Assembly: GCF_003852515.1 (NCBI RefSeq)
Contig: NZ_QAJK01000043.1
Span: 483 to 51,600, forward strand
DNA: 51,118 nt
Source of the DNA: Variovorax sp. KBW07
Lineage (GTDB): Bacteria > Pseudomonadota > Gammaproteobacteria > Burkholderiales > Burkholderiaceae_C
Direction of reading: 5' to 3'
Position numbers and translations under genes: made by a program. Numbering within the stretch: position 1 is the stretch's first letter; every line of letters starts with the position of its first letter. Positions 29,778 to 40,845 of this stretch are shown piece by piece. The notes under the pieces are model-generated. The model worked only from the letters and a program-made list of their open reading frames with translations, made no database searches and had not been told where the DNA came from.

Positions 29778-30323
29778 TCAGCGGTACTTGGCGTCGGCCG
29801 CCTTGTTCGCTGCAATTTCTTTTTCGTAACGGTCGCCCACGGCCAGCAGCATGTCCTTGGTGAAGTACAGGTCGCCCCGCTTTTCGCCGTGGTATTCGAA
29901 GATGTGGGTTTCGACGATCGAGTCGACCGGGCAGCTTTCTTCGCAGAAGCCGCAGAAGATGCACTTGGTCAGGTCGATGTCGTAGCGCGTGGTGCGGCGC
30001 GAGCCGTCGTCGCGCACATCGGATTCGATGGTGATGGCCAGCGCCGGGCAAACGGCTTCGCAGAGCTTGCAGGCAATGCAGCGCTCTTCGCCGTTTTCAT
30101 AGCGGCGCAGCGCGTGCAGGCCACGGAAACGCGGCGACAGCGGCGTTTTTTCTTCGGGAAACTGCACCGTGATCTTGCGGGCGAAGGCGTACTTGCCCGT
30201 GATCGCCAGGCCCTTGAACAGCTCGAACAGCATGAAGCTGCTCAGGAAGTCCTTGAGCGAAAAAGGTGCGGACGCGAGTTTGGAAGGGCGCGCGAGCGCG
30301 CTGGCGGTGTGCGCAGCAGTCAT
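29778..30323 (-). CDS. nuoI: NADH-quinone oxidoreductase subunit I
   Basis: This 181-residue peripheral subunit carries two [4Fe-4S] clusters, N6a and N6b. The ligands are in [12 protein letters not shown] and [12 protein letters not shown]. The start at 30323 ([16 protein letters not shown]) gives the usual N-terminal amphipathic part ahead of [15 protein letters not shown], which anchors it to the membrane arm. It passes electrons from NuoG towards cluster N2 of NuoB. Confidence 0.97.
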   Translation of the reverse strand: MTAAHTASALARPSKLASAPFSLKDFLSSFMLFELFKGLAITGKYAFARKITVQFPEEKTPLSPRFRGLHALRRYENGEERCIACKLCEAVCPALAITIESDVRDDGSRRTTRYDIDLTKCIFCGFCEESCPVDSIVETHIFEYHGEKRGDLYFTKDMLLAVGDRYEKEIAANKAADAKYR

Positions 30324-30340
30324 GATATTGGCGCTTCCTG

Positions 30341-31420
30341 TTATTTCCAGATGTTGAACGGTGTCTGCATCCAGCCACCGACCACGACCAGCCACACGAG
30401 GGTGACGGGAATGAAGATCTTCCAGCCCAGACGCATGATCTGGTCATAACGGAACCGCGGGAACGTCGAGCGGACCCACAGGAACATGGTGACCACGCAG
30501 AAGGTCTTGGCACCCAGCCAGATCCAGCCCGGAATGAAGCTCAGGAACTCGAACGGCGGCAGCCATCCGCCGAGGAACAGCACGACGGTCAGGATCGAGA
30601 CGAGCCACATGTTGGCGTACTCGGCCAGGAAGAACATCGCGAAGCTCATGCCCGAGTACTCGATCATGTGGCCGGCAACGATTTCGGACTCGCCTTCCAC
30701 CACGTCGAACGGGTGGCGGTTGGTTTCGGCCAAGCCCGAGATGAAGTAGACGACGAAGATCGGCAGCAGCGGCAGCCAGTTCCACGACAGGAAGCCCAGC
30801 CCCAAGTCATGGAACATGCCCTTGCCCTGCACATTGACGATCTCGCTCATGTTCAGGCTGCCCGTGACCATCAGCACCACGACGAAGCAGAAGCCCATCG
30901 CGATTTCGTAGCTCACCATCTGTGCCGAGGCGCGCAGCGCGCCCAGGAAGGCGTACTTCGAGTTCGAGGCCCAGCCGGCGATGATCACGCCGTACACCTC
31001 GAGCGAGGTGATGGCCATCACGAACAGCAGGCCGGCGTTGATGTTGGCCAACGCCACGTCGGGGCCGAAGGGAATCACGGCCCATGCGGCCAGCGCCGGC
31101 ATGATGGTCATGACCGGGCCGAGCAGGAACAGGCCCTTGTTGGCGACCGTCGGAAGAATGATTTCCTTGGTCATCAGCTTGAGCGCGTCGGCGATCGGCT
31201 GCAGCAGGCCCAGCGGGCCGATGCGGTTGGGGCCGATGCGGATCTGCGTGAAGCCGATGGCCTTGCGTTCCCACAGCGTGAGGTAGGCCACGGCCAGCAT
31301 CAGCGGGATCACGACCACGATGATCTTGATCAGCGTCCAGATCACGGGCCACGCCACGGCCGTCCACCAGCCTGCGGCAACCAGCCCCTGGCCGAAGCCA
31401 TGAATGGTGTCGACGATCAT
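30341..31420 (-). CDS. nuoH: NADH-quinone oxidoreductase subunit H
   Basis: This 359-residue membrane subunit forms the quinone entry site together with NuoB and NuoD. It has about eight helices and the conserved loops [20 protein letters not shown] and [20 protein letters not shown]. The segment [19 protein letters not shown] carries acidic residues of the coupling path. The ATG overlaps the nuoG stop (ATGA), showing translational coupling. Length is typical. Confidence 0.97.
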   Translation of the reverse strand: MIVDTIHGFGQGLVAAGWWTAVAWPVIWTLIKIIVVVIPLMLAVAYLTLWERKAIGFTQIRIGPNRIGPLGLLQPIADALKLMTKEIILPTVANKGLFLLGPVMTIMPALAAWAVIPFGPDVALANINAGLLFVMAITSLEVYGVIIAGWASNSKYAFLGALRASAQMVSYEIAMGFCFVVVLMVTGSLNMSEIVNVQGKGMFHDLGLGFLSWNWLPLLPIFVVYFISGLAETNRHPFDVVEGESEIVAGHMIEYSGMSFAMFFLAEYANMWLVSILTVVLFLGGWLPPFEFLSFIPGWIWLGAKTFCVVTMFLWVRSTFPRFRYDQIMRLGWKIFIPVTLVWLVVVGGWMQTPFNIWK

Positions 31421-33591
31421 GCCAGTGCCTCCTCGGCACGAGCCGGTGCGGTCGATGCGGCGTTGCGCGCATCGGCGGTCAGTTGCAGCGACGGCGCGCG
31501 GCGAACGATGGAGTCGAGCTGGTAGATGCTCGCGACCACCGGTGCCGGTGCGGCACCGCTGGAAGCGACCGCGCTGGCGGCCGTCGCATTGTTCAGGGCG
31601 CTGGCCGGAACGGCACCGCCCTCCTCCAGCGCCTGAACCGTCTTGAGCACTTCAGCGGTCGACTCGAATGCGAAGCCGGGCAGGCCCAGCAGGTTGGCCA
31701 GCACGCGCAGCACCTTCCACGCCGGACGCGTTTCGCCTTGCGGCTTCACGACGGCATGGAAACCTTGCAGGCGGCCTTCGGCATTGACGAAGGTACCCGG
31801 GGTTTCGGTGAATGGCGCGATGGGCAGCAGCACGTCGCTGAATGCGAGGTTGGCCTTGAAGGGGCTGAGCGTGACAACCATCTGTGCATTGCCGATGACG
31901 TCGGACGCGGCATCGCCGGCGGCCGAGTCGAACACCGGCTCGGTGTTCAGCAGCAGCACGGCCTTCAGGCCGGAGCCGGCGGCGAGCATGCGACCGGCAT
32001 CGAGGCCGCCGTTCTTCGGGAAGGCGCCGACGAGCTGTGCGCCGACGGTGTTGGCGGCTTCGGTCAGGTAGCCGACGGTGGCGCCGGTCTGTGCGCCGAT
32101 CCAGTTCGCCAGGGCCAGCAGGCTGCTGGCTTGGGCGTGGTGGGCGGCGGCATTGCCGAGCAGGATGGCCTTGCGCTCGCCGTTTAGCAGCGAGGCTGCG
32201 ATGGCTTGCGCGGCGGCATCGGGTGCGTTCTTCGGTGCCAACGGCGCGGCTGCACCGTTCGTCTGGCCAATGGTGGCCGCAACGGCAGCCAGCGCTTCGA
32301 CCCATTGGTCGGCTTCGACGATGGCCGATTGCGCCACGGTAATGGCCCAGGCGTCACGGTCGGCCATCAGGCTGGCGGAGGTAATGACCGACAGCGCGGC
32401 GCCCTTGCGCACGGCCTGGCGGATGCGCTGTGCGAACAGCGGATGTTCCTTGCGCAGGTTCGAGCCGACGACCAGCGCGCTCTGCACTTGCGCGAGCGAA
32501 GCGATGGAGGTACCGAGCCAGCGCACGCCTTCGAAGGCCGTGAATTCGGCGTTGCGCAGGCGGTAGTCGATGTTGTCGCTGCCGAGTTCACGCGTGAGCA
32601 TGGCGGCGAGTTGCAGCTCTTCGAGCGTGCTGTGCGGGCTGACCAGCGTGCCGATGCTCTTGGCACCGTGGTCGGTCTTGATCTGCTTGAGGCCGTTGGC
32701 GACGTACTCGAGCGCCGTCTGCCAGTCGACCTGCTGCCATTGGCCGCCCTGCTTGAGCATGGGCTGCGTCAGGCGTTCCGGGCCGTTGAGCGCTTCGTAC
32801 GAGAAGCGGTCGCGGTCGGCAATCCAGCATTCGTTGACGTCTTCGTTCTCGAGCGGCACCACGCGCATCACGCGATTGTTCTTGACCTGGACGATCAGGT
32901 TGGCGCCGGTGGAATCGTGCGGGCTCACCGACTTGCGGCGCGACAGTTCCCAGGTGCGGGCGCTGTAGCGGAACGGCTTGCTCGTGAGCGCGCCGACCGG
33001 GCAGATGTCGATCATGTTGCCCGACAGCTCGGAATCGACCGAGTCACCGACGAAGGTTTCGATTTCGGAGTGCTCGCCGCGGTGCGACATGCCGAGCTCC
33101 ATCACGCCGGCCACTTCCTGCCCAAAGCGGACGCAGCGCGTGCAATGGATGCAGCGGCTCATTTCTTCCATGCTGATCAGCGGGCCGACGTCCTTGTGGA
33201 ACACGACGCGCTTTTCTTCTTCGTAGCGCGAAGAAGAACCGCCATAGCCCACGGCCAGGTCTTGCAGCTGGCATTCGCCGCCCTGGTCGCAGATCGGGCA
33301 ATCGAGCGGGTGGTTGATCAGGAGGAACTCCATGACCGACTGCTGCGCCTTGATGGCCTTCTCGCTCTTGGTGCGAACGATCATGCCCTGCGTGACGGGC
33401 GTGGCGCAGGCCGGCATGGGCTTGGGCGCCTTTTCCACGTCGACCAGGCACATGCGGCAGTTGGCCGCGATGCTGAGTTTCTTGTGATAGCAGAAGTGCG
33501 GGATGTACGTGCCCGCCTTGTCGGCCGCATGCATCACCATGCTGCCTTCGGTCACTTCGACCTTCTTGCCGTCGAGTTCGATTTCGATCAT
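31417..33591 (-). CDS. nuoG: NADH-quinone oxidoreductase subunit G
   Basis: This 724-residue iron-sulfur subunit has, in order, a [2Fe-2S] ferredoxin domain ([15 protein letters not shown]), a His/Cys cluster ([14 protein letters not shown]), a further [4Fe-4S] cluster (CIHCTRC) and a degenerate molybdopterin-oxidoreductase domain. The start at 33591 ([13 protein letters not shown]) is the family start; more upstream frame exists but overlaps the nuoF gap. The C-terminal domain is shorter than in E. coli NuoG (about 900 residues), as is usual in betaproteobacteria. Confidence 0.96.
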   Translation of the reverse strand: MIEIELDGKKVEVTEGSMVMHAADKAGTYIPHFCYHKKLSIAANCRMCLVDVEKAPKPMPACATPVTQGMIVRTKSEKAIKAQQSVMEFLLINHPLDCPICDQGGECQLQDLAVGYGGSSSRYEEEKRVVFHKDVGPLISMEEMSRCIHCTRCVRFGQEVAGVMELGMSHRGEHSEIETFVGDSVDSELSGNMIDICPVGALTSKPFRYSARTWELSRRKSVSPHDSTGANLIVQVKNNRVMRVVPLENEDVNECWIADRDRFSYEALNGPERLTQPMLKQGGQWQQVDWQTALEYVANGLKQIKTDHGAKSIGTLVSPHSTLEELQLAAMLTRELGSDNIDYRLRNAEFTAFEGVRWLGTSIASLAQVQSALVVGSNLRKEHPLFAQRIRQAVRKGAALSVITSASLMADRDAWAITVAQSAIVEADQWVEALAAVAATIGQTNGAAAPLAPKNAPDAAAQAIAASLLNGERKAILLGNAAAHHAQASSLLALANWIGAQTGATVGYLTEAANTVGAQLVGAFPKNGGLDAGRMLAAGSGLKAVLLLNTEPVFDSAAGDAASDVIGNAQMVVTLSPFKANLAFSDVLLPIAPFTETPGTFVNAEGRLQGFHAVVKPQGETRPAWKVLRVLANLLGLPGFAFESTAEVLKTVQALEEGGAVPASALNNATAASAVASSGAAPAPVVASIYQLDSIVRRAPSLQLTADARNAASTAPARAEEALA

Positions 33592-33611
33592 GAGTATGTT
33601 TCTTCTCGCGC

Positions 33612-34952
33612 TCAGGCCTGGACGGGCGCCTTCGGGACGTAGCCCGGAATCAGGGCTTCGAACTCGTGGCGGAAGTGCTTGATCATGGCGCGCACCGGCA
33701 TCGCGGCGGCATCGCCGAGCGCACAGATGGTGCGGCCCATGATGTCTCCGGCCACGGAGTCCAGCAGTTGCAGGTCGCTGGGCTTGCCCTGACCGTTGTG
33801 GATGCGGTCCACCACGCGGTAGAGCCAGCCTGTGCCTTCGCGGCAAGGCGTGCACTGGCCACAGGACTCGTGCATGTAGAAGTACGAGAGGCGCTTGAGC
33901 GACTCGACCATCGAGCGGCTGTCGTCCATCACGATCACCGCGCCCGAGCCCAGCATGGAGCCGGCCTTGGCGATGGAGTCGTAGTCCATGGTGCAGGCCA
34001 TCATGATGTCGGCCGGCAGCACCGGCGACGACGATCCACCGGGGATCACGGCCTTCAGCGTACGGCCCTTGCGCACGCCACCGGCCAGCTCGAGCAGCTT
34101 GGAGAACGGCGTGCCCATGGGCACTTCGTAGTTGCCGGGCAACTCGACGTCACCGCTCACCGAGTAGATCTTGGTGCCGCCGTTGTTCGGCTTGCCGCAC
34201 TCGAGGTAGGCCGGACCGCCGTTGTTGATGATCCAGGGCACCGCCGCGAAGGTCTCGGTGTTGTTGATGGTGGTCGGCTTGCCGTACAGGCCGAAGCTGG
34301 CCGGGAACGGCGGCTTGAAGCGCGGCTGGCCCTTCTTGCCTTCGAGCGATTCGAGCAGCGCGGTTTCTTCACCGCAGATGTAGGCACCGAAACCGTGGGC
34401 GGCGTGCAACTGGAAGTTGTACGTGCTGCCCATGATCTTGTCGCCGAGATAGCCGGCGGCGCGTGCTTCTTCCAGGGCTTCCTCGAAGCGGTCGTAGCTC
34501 TGGAAGATCTCGCCGTGGATGTAGTTGTAGCCGACGCTGATGCCCATTGCATACGCGGCGATGGCCATGCCTTCGATCACGATGTGCGGGTTGAACTGCA
34601 AGATGTCGCGGTCTTTGCACGTGCCGGGCTCGCCTTCGTCCGAATTGCAGACGAGGTACTTCTGGCCCGGGAACTGGCGGGGCATGAAGCTCCACTTCAG
34701 GCCGGTCGGGAAACCCGCGCCGCCACGGCCGCGCAGGCCCGAAGCCTTGACTTCGGCAATCACCTGGTCGGGCGTGAGGCCCTCGGTGAGGATCTTGCGC
34801 AGTGCCTTGTAGCCGCCACGCGCTTCGTAGTCGGCCAGGCGCCAGTTGGTGCCGTTCAGGCCCGCATAGATCTGCGGCTCGATGTGGCGGTCATGGAAAC
34901 AGGTCTGGACGCCCGTTGCCTGGAACTGCTGGAGCACTTGTTCGGGCGACAT
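33612..34952 (-). CDS. nuoF: NADH-quinone oxidoreductase subunit F
   Basis: This 446-residue NADH- and FMN-binding subunit is where electrons enter. The nucleotide-binding loop [17 protein letters not shown] is near residue 65, and the [4Fe-4S] N3 ligands lie in [12 protein letters not shown]. The start at 34952 overlaps the nuoE stop by the ATGA arrangement, which settles the choice over the longer open frame. Length is typical. Confidence 0.97.
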   Translation of the reverse strand: MSPEQVLQQFQATGVQTCFHDRHIEPQIYAGLNGTNWRLADYEARGGYKALRKILTEGLTPDQVIAEVKASGLRGRGGAGFPTGLKWSFMPRQFPGQKYLVCNSDEGEPGTCKDRDILQFNPHIVIEGMAIAAYAMGISVGYNYIHGEIFQSYDRFEEALEEARAAGYLGDKIMGSTYNFQLHAAHGFGAYICGEETALLESLEGKKGQPRFKPPFPASFGLYGKPTTINNTETFAAVPWIINNGGPAYLECGKPNNGGTKIYSVSGDVELPGNYEVPMGTPFSKLLELAGGVRKGRTLKAVIPGGSSSPVLPADIMMACTMDYDSIAKAGSMLGSGAVIVMDDSRSMVESLKRLSYFYMHESCGQCTPCREGTGWLYRVVDRIHNGQGKPSDLQLLDSVAGDIMGRTICALGDAAAMPVRAMIKHFRHEFEALIPGYVPKAPVQA

Positions 34953-35506
34953 CACGAAGCCTCCCCTTTGGTGGCCGGCGCGGCATTGCGCAGGCCGTCG
35001 ATCAGCTGGTCGAGCTTTTCGTTGCTCATGAAGCTGCACATGGTGCGGTCGTTGACCAGCATCACAGGCGAATCGGCGCAGGCGCCCAGGCACTCGCTCT
35101 GCTGCAGCGTGAACAGGCCATCGGCCGTGGTCTCGCCCATCTTGATGCCGAGCCGTTTTTCGAGGTGCACAAGGGCGGTGACGCCATCGCGCAGCTGGCA
35201 CGGCAGGTTGGTGCACACGTTGAGCTTGAACTTGCCCACCGGGTGCTGGTTGTACATGTTGTAGAAGGTCGTGACTTCATGCACGGCGATGGGCGCCATG
35301 CCGAGGTACTCGGCAATCTCGCGCTCGCGCTGCAGGCTCACGAAACCTTCGTCCTGCTGGACGATGGCCAGGCAGGCCATCACGGCGGACTGCTTGCCAG
35401 CTTCGGGGTACTTGGCCACTTCGCGCGCGAAACGCTCGAGCGTCGCAGGCTGCAAAGGGGAAGAAGGCGCCGAAGGCGCCGTGTGGTGGGTCGAGGAAGT
35501 CGTCAT
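34952..35506 (-). CDS. nuoE: NADH-quinone oxidoreductase subunit E
   Basis: This 184-residue thioredoxin-fold subunit carries the [2Fe-2S] cluster N1a, with ligands in CTNLPC and CLGAC. A Thr/Ser/Pro-rich N-terminus of about 20 residues precedes the helical domain. It works next to NuoF in the NADH dehydrogenase module. It overlaps nuoF and lies 10 bases after nuoD. Confidence 0.97.
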   Translation of the reverse strand: MTTSSTHHTAPSAPSSPLQPATLERFAREVAKYPEAGKQSAVMACLAIVQQDEGFVSLQREREIAEYLGMAPIAVHEVTTFYNMYNQHPVGKFKLNVCTNLPCQLRDGVTALVHLEKRLGIKMGETTADGLFTLQQSECLGACADSPVMLVNDRTMCSFMSNEKLDQLIDGLRNAAPATKGEAS

Positions 35507-35516
35507 TCGCTCTTTC

Positions 35517-36770
35517 TCACCTGTCGATCTCGCCGAACACGATGTCCATCGTGCCGATCACCGCGACAGCGTCGGCGATCATGTGACCGCGCGACATTTC
35601 GTCGAGGGCGGCGAGGTGCGGGAAGCCAGGGGCGCGGATCTTCAGGCGGTACGGCTTGTTGGCGCCGTCGCTCACGAGATAGATGCCGAACTCGCCCTTC
35701 GGATGCTCGACGGCGGCATACGCTTCGCCTTCGGGCACATGGAAGCCTTCGGTGAAGAGCTTGAAATGGTGGATCAGCTCCTCCATGTTCGCCTTCATCG
35801 ATTCGCGCGCGGGCGCGGCGACCTTGTGGTTGTCGGTGATGACCGGGCCGGGGTTGGCGCGCAGCCATGCCGAGCACTGCTGGATGATCCGGTTGGCCTG
35901 GCGCATCTCTTCGACACGGACCAGGTAGCGGTCGTAGCAGTCGCCGGTCTTGCCGACGGGCACGTCGAACTGCATCTGGTCGTAGACGTCGTAGGGCTGC
36001 TTCTTGCGCAGGTCCCACTCGATGCCCGAGCCACGCAGCATGGGGCCGGTGAAACCGAGGTTCAGCGCGCGCTCCGGCGTGACCACGCCGATGCCCACGG
36101 TGCGCTGCTTCCAGATGCGGTTGTCGGTGAGCAGCGTCTCGTACTCGTCGACCATCTTCGGGAAGCGCTTGCAGAAGTCGTCGATGAAGTCGAGCAGCGA
36201 ACCCTGGCGGTTTTCGTTGAGACGCTCGATGGCCTTCGCGTTCTTGATCTTGCTGACCTTGTACTGCGGCATCGCGTCCGGCAGGTCGCGATAGACGCCG
36301 CCCGGACGGAAGTACGCCGCATGCATGCGCGCGCCGGACACGGCCTCGTACATGTCGAACAGGTCTTCACGCTCGCGGAAGCAGTAGATGAGCATGTTCA
36401 TCGCACCGCAATCGAGACCGTGCGCGCCGAGCCACAGCAGGTGGTTCAGCAGGCGGGTGATCTCGGCGAACATCACGCGGATGTACTGTGCGCGAACCGG
36501 CACGTCGAGGCCCATCATCTTCTCGATGGCCAGGCAGTAGGCGTGCTCGTTGGACATCATCGACACGTAGTCGAGGCGGTCCATGTAGGGCAGCGACTGG
36601 ATGAAGGTGCGCGATTCGGCGAGCTTCTCGGTGGCGCGGTGCAGCAGGCCGATGTGCGGGTCGGCGCGCTGGATCACTTCGCCGTCGAGCTCGAGCACCA
36701 GGCGCAGCACGCCGTGCGCTGCCGGATGCTGGGGACCGAAGTTGAGTGTGTAGTTCTTGATTTCGGCCAT
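35517..36770 (-). CDS. nuoD: NADH-quinone oxidoreductase subunit D
   Basis: This 417-residue subunit is related to the large subunit of [NiFe] hydrogenases and forms the quinone-binding pocket. Typical segments are [20 protein letters not shown] (residues 10-29), [15 protein letters not shown] and DIVFGEIDR at the C-terminus. It is separate from nuoC, unlike the fused NuoCD of E. coli. It follows nuoC with a single-base gap. Confidence 0.97.
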   Translation of the reverse strand: MAEIKNYTLNFGPQHPAAHGVLRLVLELDGEVIQRADPHIGLLHRATEKLAESRTFIQSLPYMDRLDYVSMMSNEHAYCLAIEKMMGLDVPVRAQYIRVMFAEITRLLNHLLWLGAHGLDCGAMNMLIYCFREREDLFDMYEAVSGARMHAAYFRPGGVYRDLPDAMPQYKVSKIKNAKAIERLNENRQGSLLDFIDDFCKRFPKMVDEYETLLTDNRIWKQRTVGIGVVTPERALNLGFTGPMLRGSGIEWDLRKKQPYDVYDQMQFDVPVGKTGDCYDRYLVRVEEMRQANRIIQQCSAWLRANPGPVITDNHKVAAPARESMKANMEELIHHFKLFTEGFHVPEGEAYAAVEHPKGEFGIYLVSDGANKPYRLKIRAPGFPHLAALDEMSRGHMIADAVAVIGTMDIVFGEIDR

Positions 36771-36771
36771 A

Positions 36772-37383
36772 TCAGTGCAAACCGCCGCCGTAGTTGTCTT
36801 CGCGGATCACGCGGGGCGTGATTTCTCGCGGCTCGATCGATACCGGCTGGTATACGACGCGCTTCTGTTCCTCGTCGTAGCGCATTTCGACGTGACCCGA
36901 CACCGGGAAGTCCTTGCGGAACGGGTGGCCGATGAAGCCGTAGTCGGTCAGGATGCGGCGCAGGTCGTCGTGGCCATCGAACACGATGCCGTAGAGGTCG
37001 AAGGCTTCGCGTTCGAACCAGGTCGCAGCGCTCCAGACGGGCTGCAGCGAGTCGACCACGGGCAGGTCTTCGTTGGGCGCGAACACCTTCAGGCGCACGC
37101 GCTGGTTGAGGCTCACGGAAAGCAGGTGCGAGACGACGCAGTAGCGGTCGCCCTGCCACTCGCCTTCGCGGTAGTCGGAATAGTCCATGCCGCAGAGGTC
37201 GATCAGCTGCTCGAAACGGCAGCCGGGCGCATCGCGCAGGATGGTCGCGGCGTCGATGTAGTCGGTCGAGCCGACCACCACGGTCACCTCGCCCAGCGCG
37301 AGCGTCACGCTCTTGGCCTTGGCGCCGAGCGTCTCGGCGATGGTGGCGCGCAGCACCTCCGGCGAAATTGCAAAGTCAGTCAT
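36772..37383 (-). CDS. nuoC: NADH-quinone oxidoreductase subunit C
   Basis: This 203-residue hydrophilic subunit belongs to the quinone-reduction module. The conserved C-terminal half contains [20 protein letters not shown] and [10 protein letters not shown] use start 37383 ([11 protein letters not shown]); the nine codons before it read as gap sequence. It ends one base from nuoD, and nuoB ends 13 bases upstream of its start. Confidence 0.96.
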   Translation of the reverse strand: MTDFAISPEVLRATIAETLGAKAKSVTLALGEVTVVVGSTDYIDAATILRDAPGCRFEQLIDLCGMDYSDYREGEWQGDRYCVVSHLLSVSLNQRVRLKVFAPNEDLPVVDSLQPVWSAATWFEREAFDLYGIVFDGHDDLRRILTDYGFIGHPFRKDFPVSGHVEMRYDEEQKRVVYQPVSIEPREITPRVIREDNYGGGLH

Positions 37384-37396
37384 CGTCGGCAATCTC

Positions 37397-37876
37397 TCAG
37401 GCGCGGGCAATGGTGTTGGTACGGCGAATTTTTTGCTGCAGCTGGATCACGCCATAGAGCAGCGCCTCGGCCGTGGGCGGGCAGCCCGGCACATAGACGT
37501 CGACCGGCACGATGCGGTCGCAGCCACGCACCACCGAATAGCTGTAGTGGTAGTAGCCACCGCCATTCGCGCACGAGCCCATCGACAGCACCCAGCGCGG
37601 CTCGGGCATCTGGTCATAGACCTTGCGCAGAGCCGGCGCCATCTTGTTGCACAGCGTGCCAGCCACGATCATCAGATCCGACTGACGCGGGCTGGGACGG
37701 AACAGCATGCCGAAACGATCGATGTCGTAGCGGGCAGCGCCCGCGTGCATCATTTCCACCGCACAGCATGCGAGGCCGAAAGTCATCGGCCAGAGAGATC
37801 CGGTCTTCGCCCAATTCACCACCGAGTCGTAGGTCGTGGTGACGAAGCCTTCTTTGAGAACGCCTTCAATGGCCAT
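37397..37876 (-). CDS. nuoB: NADH-quinone oxidoreductase subunit B
   Basis: This 159-residue subunit carries cluster N2, the last electron carrier before quinone. The four cysteine ligands lie in [22 protein letters not shown] and [11 protein letters not shown], with [13 protein letters not shown] also conserved. Length is standard. It lies between nuoA and nuoC in the canonical order. Confidence 0.97.
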   Translation of the reverse strand: MAIEGVLKEGFVTTTYDSVVNWAKTGSLWPMTFGLACCAVEMMHAGAARYDIDRFGMLFRPSPRQSDLMIVAGTLCNKMAPALRKVYDQMPEPRWVLSMGSCANGGGYYHYSYSVVRGCDRIVPVDVYVPGCPPTAEALLYGVIQLQQKIRRTNTIARA

Positions 37877-37891
37877 TTTGTAGCTTCCTTG

Positions 37892-38251
37892 TCATTCCCA
37901 GTCGAGCGCGCCTTTTTTCCACTCGTAGACGAAGCCCACGACGAGGATGGCGAGAAAGATCATCATGGCCCAGAAGCCGACAGCCCCGATTTCCTTGAGC
38001 GCAATGGCCCACGGAAAGAGAAAGGCAATTTCGAGATCGAACAGGATGAAGAGAATCGCGACGAGGTAATAGCGCACATCGAACTTCATGCGCGCATCCT
38101 CGAAGGCTTCGAAGCCACACTCGTAGGGAGCGTTCTTCGCGGCGTCGGGCCGATTGGGCCCCAGGATGTATCCGATGACTTGGGGGGCGACGCCTACGCC
38201 GACCCCGACCAAAATGAACAAAAGGACGGGAAGGTAGGAATCGAGGTTCAT
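37892..38251 (-). CDS. nuoA: NADH-quinone oxidoreductase subunit A
   Basis: This 119-residue membrane subunit has three helices and the conserved loop [20 protein letters not shown] near residues 39-58, followed by [20 protein letters not shown]. Start 38251 ([11 protein letters not shown]) fits the family; the frame is open ten codons further. It is the first nuo gene. The 67 bases between it and tRNA-Leu hold two small hairpins (38268-38282 and 38286-38302) but no clear promoter, so the operon may be read through from the tRNA. Confidence 0.96.
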   Translation of the reverse strand: MNLDSYLPVLLFILVGVGVGVAPQVIGYILGPNRPDAAKNAPYECGFEAFEDARMKFDVRYYLVAILFILFDLEIAFLFPWAIALKEIGAVGFWAMMIFLAILVVGFVYEWKKGALDWE

Positions 38252-38318
38252 CGAGAAGTTTTCACCGCTTGCCACCGGCAAGAAGAACCTCTGGATGAGG
38301 TTTTCTGCCGATGAGATT

Positions 38319-38403
38319 TGGTGCGGTCGGCGAGACTCGAACTCGCACAGCTTTCGCCACTACCCCCTCAAGATAGCGTGTCTACCAATTTCACCACGAC
38401 CGC
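38319..38403 (-). tRNA. tRNA-Leu (anticodon GAG)
   Basis: The minus strand folds as a cloverleaf: acceptor GCGGTCG/CGACCGC (7 bp), D-arm with AAATTGGTAGAC, anticodon stem CTATC/GGTAG around the loop TTGAGGG, a long variable arm, and a T-arm with GTTCGAGTC. CCA is encoded at 38321-38319. The anticodon GAG reads CUU and CUC leucine codons. It lies between secG and nuoA, an order conserved in many Proteobacteria. Confidence 0.95.
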
Positions 38404-38410
38404 GGTTTTT

Positions 38411-38462
38411 GCTGTTCAGATGGCATGAGGTACCTGCTAAGGCATTTGGCTTTCTGAACAGC
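38411..38462. repeat. 10-bp perfect inverted repeat between secG and tRNA-Leu
   Basis: GCTGTTCAGA (38411-38420) and TCTGAACAGC (38453-38462) flank 32 bases. No T-run follows in either direction. It sits in the spacer ahead of the tRNA and could form a processing stem in a secG-tRNA transcript. Confidence 0.55.
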
Positions 38463-38522
38463 TTTAGAGTTTACCCTGAAATGAAGCCGTTTCTCGCTGG
38501 CGGCTGCATGAAAACTCTTTGA

Positions 38523-38942
38523 TTATTTGCTCGGGATCTGGCCCGCACCCGAAACTGGGGCTGCAGGAGCCGAAGCAGGGGCACCAGGAGCCGCAGCAGC
38601 AGGAATTTCACCAGCCGCGCCAGGGGCAGGCGTTGCAGGCGCAGCGGGTGCCGCAGGGGCTCCTACAGCGGCACGCTCCAGGAGGCTGCCGCCGCCCGCG
38701 GGGCGTGCGTGGCTGAAGTAAGCCAGCAGCAGCGTCGACGCAAAGAACACGGCAGCAAGCACGGCCGTGGTGCGCGAAAGGAAGTTCGCGCTGCCACTGG
38801 CGCCGAACAGGCTGCCGGCACTGCCGCTGCCGAAGGCGGCGCCCATGTCGGCGCCCTTGCCGTGCTGGATCAGGATCAGGCCGATCATCGCCAGGGCCGT
38901 CAGCATTTGCACGCCGACCAGAAGGTTGAGGACCACGTTCAT
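38523..38942 (-). CDS. secG: Preprotein translocase subunit SecG
   Basis: This 139-residue inner-membrane protein assists the SecYEG channel. Two hydrophobic helices flank the conserved loop QHGKGADMGAAFGSGSAGSL (about residues 26-45) and FGASGSANFLSR. After the second helix comes a C-terminal tail of about 55 residues made almost only of Ala, Pro and Gly, which is longer than in E. coli SecG (110 residues). An AGGAGT site lies eight bases before the start. It follows tpiA closely and precedes tRNA-Leu. Confidence 0.95.
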   Translation of the reverse strand: MNVVLNLLVGVQMLTALAMIGLILIQHGKGADMGAAFGSGSAGSLFGASGSANFLSRTTAVLAAVFFASTLLLAYFSHARPAGGGSLLERAAVGAPAAPAAPATPAPGAAGEIPAAAAPGAPASAPAAPVSGAGQIPSK

Positions 38943-38979
38943 TCGTTCTTACTCCTAATTGATAGCAGCCGTTGCGCGT

Positions 38980-39744
38980 TCAGCACGCAGCGGCGGAAAT
39001 GATCTGCAGAAAGTCAGGCGCCTTGAGCGACGCGCCACCGATGAGGCCACCGTCGATGTCGGCCTGTGCCAGCAGTTCCGCGGCATTGGCCGCGTTCATG
39101 CTGCCGCCGTAAAGAATGCTGATGCCCGCCGCATGCTCGCTTGCCGCATGGTGCAGCTGGGCACGCAGCACGGCATGCACCGCTTGCGCCTCCTCCGGCG
39201 AAGCCGTCTTGCCCGTGCCAATGGCCCAGACCGGCTCGTAGGCCACGACGATTTCGCTGATGCAGTGGCCATTCACATGGATCACCGCGGCCAGCTGGCG
39301 CTTGACGACTTCTTCGGTCTGCTCTGCTTCGCGCTGCGCCAGCGTCTCGCCGACACAGACGATCGGCGTGATGCCATTCGCCAGCGCGGCAGCCGCCTTC
39401 GCCGCCACCACCTCGTCGGTTTCACCGTGGTATTGCCGACGCTCGGAGTGACCGACGATGGCATAGCGCACGCCAAAATCCTTCAGCATCGCCGCCGACT
39501 GCTCGCCGGTGAATGCGCCTTGCGGATGTGCCGAAACGTCTTGCGCACCGAGCGCGAGCGCCGGCGACCCCGCCAGCAGCGACTGCAGCTGGGCAAAGTA
39601 CGGCGCAGGCGCACACAGCGCGACATTGCATGCCGCCGGGCTTGCCGCCAAGCCTTGCTGCAAAGCCTTCACCAGCGCCTCGTTGGCGGCCAGGCCGCCA
39701 TTCATCTTCCAGTTGCCGGCGATCAGTTTCTTCTTGGTTGTCAT
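38980..39744 (-). CDS. tpiA: Triosephosphate isomerase
   Basis: This 254-residue glycolytic enzyme interconverts glyceraldehyde 3-phosphate and dihydroxyacetone phosphate. Catalytic residues are visible: Lys in GNWKMNGG near residue 11, His in VGHSERR and Glu in [14 protein letters not shown]. The phosphate-binding [11 protein letters not shown] and [10 protein letters not shown] are intact. It lies 13 bases after the quinone oxidoreductase gene and 37 bases before secG, in one minus-strand run. Confidence 0.97.
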   Translation of the reverse strand: MTTKKKLIAGNWKMNGGLAANEALVKALQQGLAASPAACNVALCAPAPYFAQLQSLLAGSPALALGAQDVSAHPQGAFTGEQSAAMLKDFGVRYAIVGHSERRQYHGETDEVVAAKAAAALANGITPIVCVGETLAQREAEQTEEVVKRQLAAVIHVNGHCISEIVVAYEPVWAIGTGKTASPEEAQAVHAVLRAQLHHAASEHAAGISILYGGSMNAANAAELLAQADIDGGLIGGASLKAPDFLQIISAAAC

Positions 39745-39757
39745 CGCGTTGCTCTCG

Positions 39758-40756
39758 TCACCATGTCAGCACGATCTTGCCGATGTGCTGGTTCGATTCC
39801 ATCAGCGTGTGAGCCTGGGCCGCGCCACTCGGTTCACCCGCCGCCGCAAAAGTGCTGTGAATCACGGGCTTGATGGCGCCGCTTTCGAGCAGCGGCCACA
39901 CCTTTTCGCGCAAGGCCTTGGCAATGGCGCCCTTGAACGCCACCGGCCGCGGCCGCAGCGTGGAGCCAGTGATGGTGAGACGCCTGCGCAGCACGAGGCC
40001 CGCATTGATCTGCGCCTTCACGCCGCCCTGCACCGCAATGATCACCAGCCGGCCGTCTTCGGCCAGGCATTCGATCTCGCGCGCCACGTACTCGCCGGCC
40101 ACCATGTCGAGGATCACGTCCACGCCCTTGCCACCGGTGAGCTTCTTCGCCTCTTCGACGAAGTCGCTCGTGCGGTAGTTGATGGCGTGGTCGGCACCCA
40201 GCTTCTTGCAGGCTTCGCACTTGTCGTCGCTGCCGGCCGTGACGATCACGGTCGCACCCAACGCCTTGGCGATCTGGATCGCCGTGACGCCGATGCCGCT
40301 CGAGCCGCCCTGGATCAGGAACGTCTCGCCTTTTTGCAGGCGGCCGCGCTCGAACACATTGCTCCAGACGGTGAAGAAGGTCTCGGGCAGCGAGGCGGCC
40401 TCGGTGTCGCTCCAGCCCTTGGGCACCGGCAGGCATTGCGCCACGGGTGCCACGCACAGCTGTGCATAGCCGCCACCGGCAATCAGCGCGCAGACGCGGT
40501 CGCCGACCTTGAAACCCGCCTCGGCCAACGCCGCGGCGTCGCCCGACACGATCTCGCCGGCCACTTCGAGGCCCGGCAGATCGGATGCACCCGGCGGCAC
40601 CGGATAGTTGCCCATCCGCTGCAGCACGTCGGGACGATTGACGCCACTCGCCGCAACGCGGATCAGCAGTTCGCCCGCACCCGCTACCGGGTCGGGACGA
40701 TCGGCCACGCGCAGCACCTCAGGGGCGCCGAACGAAGTGATTTCAATGGCTTTCAT
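39758..40756 (-). CDS. NAD(P)H quinone oxidoreductase, PIG3/zinc-free MDR family
   Basis: This 332-residue protein belongs to the medium-chain dehydrogenase/reductase superfamily. An N-terminal GroES-like domain contains [20 protein letters not shown] and [17 protein letters not shown] Rossmann domain carries the nucleotide loop [20 protein letters not shown]. It lacks the zinc-binding cysteines of alcohol dehydrogenases, as quinone oxidoreductases do. The physiological acceptor is unknown. A GGAGG tract lies about ten bases before the ATG. Confidence 0.92.
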   Translation of the reverse strand: MKAIEITSFGAPEVLRVADRPDPVAGAGELLIRVAASGVNRPDVLQRMGNYPVPPGASDLPGLEVAGEIVSGDAAALAEAGFKVGDRVCALIAGGGYAQLCVAPVAQCLPVPKGWSDTEAASLPETFFTVWSNVFERGRLQKGETFLIQGGSSGIGVTAIQIAKALGATVIVTAGSDDKCEACKKLGADHAINYRTSDFVEEAKKLTGGKGVDVILDMVAGEYVAREIECLAEDGRLVIIAVQGGVKAQINAGLVLRRRLTITGSTLRPRPVAFKGAIAKALREKVWPLLESGAIKPVIHSTFAAAGEPSGAAQAHTLMESNQHIGKIVLTW

Positions 40757-40792
40757 GGTCTTTCGGCCTCCAACGCCCGCATGTGGGGCGAA

Positions 40793-40816
40793 GCTAGCTG
40801 TTCAAAAGATAGCAAC
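40793..40816. repeat. GCTATC-type element between pnp and the PIG3 gene
   Basis: On the minus strand the sequence reads GTTGCTATCTTTTGAACAGC followed by TAGC. GCTATC-type elements also precede the ribosome binding sites of secG and pnp in this window. I recall similar short repeats being common in Comamonadaceae genomes, but their role is not known to me. Confidence 0.4.
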
Positions 40817-40845
40817 GACAGGGAAACCCTGCCGCTGCGCCCTTC

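Noticed and set aside
40815-40845. Hairpin after pnp (GGCAGGG/CCCTGTC) as a terminator
   Set aside because: The stem is only about 7 bp with one G-T pair and the bases after it are not a T-run.
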